64,000 nucleotides of DNA from assembly GCF_022662375.1 (NCBI RefSeq), contig NZ_JAKNQL010000006.1, positions 248,001 to 312,000 of the forward strand, given 5' to 3'. This DNA is from Pseudomonas sp. CROZ-RG-20F-R04-15 (GTDB lineage Bacteria > Pseudomonadota > Gammaproteobacteria > Pseudomonadales > Pseudomonadaceae). The position numbers were made by a program, and so were the translations under genes. Below, piece after piece: positions 63,532 through 64,000 of this stretch (position 1 is its first letter; each line of letters starts with the position of its first letter). The notes beneath the pieces are model-generated. The model searched no databases, had not been told where the DNA came from, and worked only from the letters and a program-made list of their open reading frames with translations.

Positions 63532-63622
63532 CCTGTGGGAGCGAGCCTGCTCGCGAAAGCGGTGTGTCAGGTGTCGATGTGCTAGCTGGATCACCGCTTT
63601 CGCGAGCAGGCTCGCTCCCACA
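63532..63622. repeat. Paired REP hairpin (REPIN)
   Basis: Inverted REP arms (CTGTGGGAGCGAGCCTGCTC and complement) in the 230-bp gap between the ferredoxin gene and the binding-protein gene, in the middle of the minus-strand gene set. Confidence 0.9.
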
Positions 63623-63634
63623 GTGGTCCGGGTT

Positions 63635-63880
63635 TCAACGCAGGAGATAGGGGATGTCGACTTTGACGGCACCCGTCGGGCAATCCTTCTCGCACGGCAT
63701 GCAGTACCAGCATTCGTCGAACGCCATATAAGCCTTCTGCGTCGCCGGGTTGATCGCCAGCAAGTCCATCGGGCAAACGTCGACACACACGGTGCAGCCC
63801 TTTTCGGCGATGCATTTGTCCTCGTCCACGGTGACGGGGGCGTTGGAGCGGAAGAAGATTTCCTGAGCTTGATAGGCCAT
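63635..63880 (-). CDS. Two-cluster [4Fe-4S] ferredoxin, AprB-like
   Basis: An 81-residue ferredoxin. Two cluster motifs are visible: CIAEKGCTVCVDVCP (about 24-38) and CWYCMPCEKDCP (about 57-68), eight cysteines in all. The layout resembles the iron-sulfur partner of flavoproteins such as adenylylsulfate reductase beta subunit, but is shorter. It follows, by 27 bp, a gene whose end fits the partner flavoprotein. It probably passes electrons to or from that flavoprotein. Confidence 0.9.
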   Translation of the reverse strand: MAYQAQEIFFRSNAPVTVDEDKCIAEKGCTVCVDVCPMDLLAINPATQKAYMAFDECWYCMPCEKDCPTGAVKVDIPYLLR

Positions 63881-63907
63881 GGTTCGGGCTCTCTGGTGAT
63901 TGATGTA

Positions 63908-64000
63908 TCAAGCGGCGAAAGCGCCGACCCGCAAGCGGTCATAAGCCTGCATTTCTTCGGCATCGAGCGGGATGATGTAAGGCTCGACAGCTTTCTTGAA
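63908..64000 (-). CDS. C-terminus of a probable fumarate-reductase/AprA-like flavoprotein (partial)
   Basis: Only the last 30 codons are present (ending LDAEEMQAYDRLRVGAFAA, stop at 63908-63910); the gene enters from the right edge. The identity is inferred from context: a two-cluster ferredoxin of the AprB type follows at 27 bp, as it does after fumarate reductase/succinate dehydrogenase-type flavoproteins in pseudomonads. The peptide alone is too short to prove it. Confidence 0.5.
   Translation of the reverse strand, partial: FKKAVEPYIIPLDAEEMQAYDRLRVGAFAA

Overview
This window is a stretch of chromosome from a fluorescent pseudomonad, most likely the Pseudomonas fluorescens species complex. 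The basis is gene content (sohB start, yejABEF, lexA2-imuA-imuB-dnaE2, eptA, FecI/FecR/TonB sets), high GC, and abundant paired REP sequences of the type GGGAGCGAGC(C/T)TGCTCGCGAAGG between genes. No tRNA, rRNA, CRISPR array, insertion sequence or prophage was seen. Genus-level assignment is confident; species is not determined.

Layout. 1-1.5 kb: sohB start, a histidine-phosphatase-fold protein and an SCP2 protein. 1.6-3.6 kb: an AT-rich insert with one KAP-like P-loop NTPase. 3.6-19.8 kb: a peptide/metallophore uptake neighbourhood made of yejABEF, two large TonB-dependent receptors, a FecI/FecR pair, a RES-Xre toxin-antitoxin pair lying between the receptors, and a divergent HoxX-like formyltransferase/crotonase fusion. 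Three of these genes (yejA and both receptors) share a 40-bp upstream block with fixed spacing. 19.7-20.4 kb: a tandem repeat array that copies the end of the HoxX-like gene. 20.4-23.6 kb: LysR, a fatty acid hydroxylase-SRPBCC fusion and an SMP-30/strictosidine-synthase-like protein. 23.8-25.7 kb: small stress-type proteins.

25.9-31.4 kb: a tightly overlapping stressosome operon (rsbR, rsbS, rsbT, RsbX-like phosphatase) running into a histidine kinase and a hybrid kinase. 31.5-36.3 kb: a UvrA2-type ATPase and a PAS hybrid kinase. 36.4-45.1 kb: a GntR regulator divergent from a polyamine-type ABC importer, two amidohydrolases and a flavin reductase, probably a catabolic operon for a nitrogenous compound. 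A 0.39-kb tandem duplication sits in the middle of it. 45.2-47.0 kb: three lipoproteins (CsgG family, DUF4810, DUF799).

47.2-53.1 kb: the SOS mutagenesis cassette lexA2-imuA-imuB-dnaE2, with a palindromic operator over the lexA2 start and one copy of the same palindromic repeat at each end. 53.1-58.7 kb: LysR and a divergent exported amidohydrolase, a TorF-like outer membrane protein, and the lipid A phosphoethanolamine transferase eptA. 58.8-64 kb (minus strand): the end of a flavoprotein, a two-cluster ferredoxin, a taurine/sulfonate-type ABC importer, a HEAT-repeat protein and a DUF971 protein. This looks like one functional unit of unknown substrate.

The best candidates for something not described are the shared 40-bp promoter block with its FecI-linked uptake regulon and orphan HoxX, the ferredoxin/flavoprotein/ABC/HEAT/DUF971 operon, and two independent tandem duplications in which an intergenic repeat has carried the ends of neighbouring genes with it.
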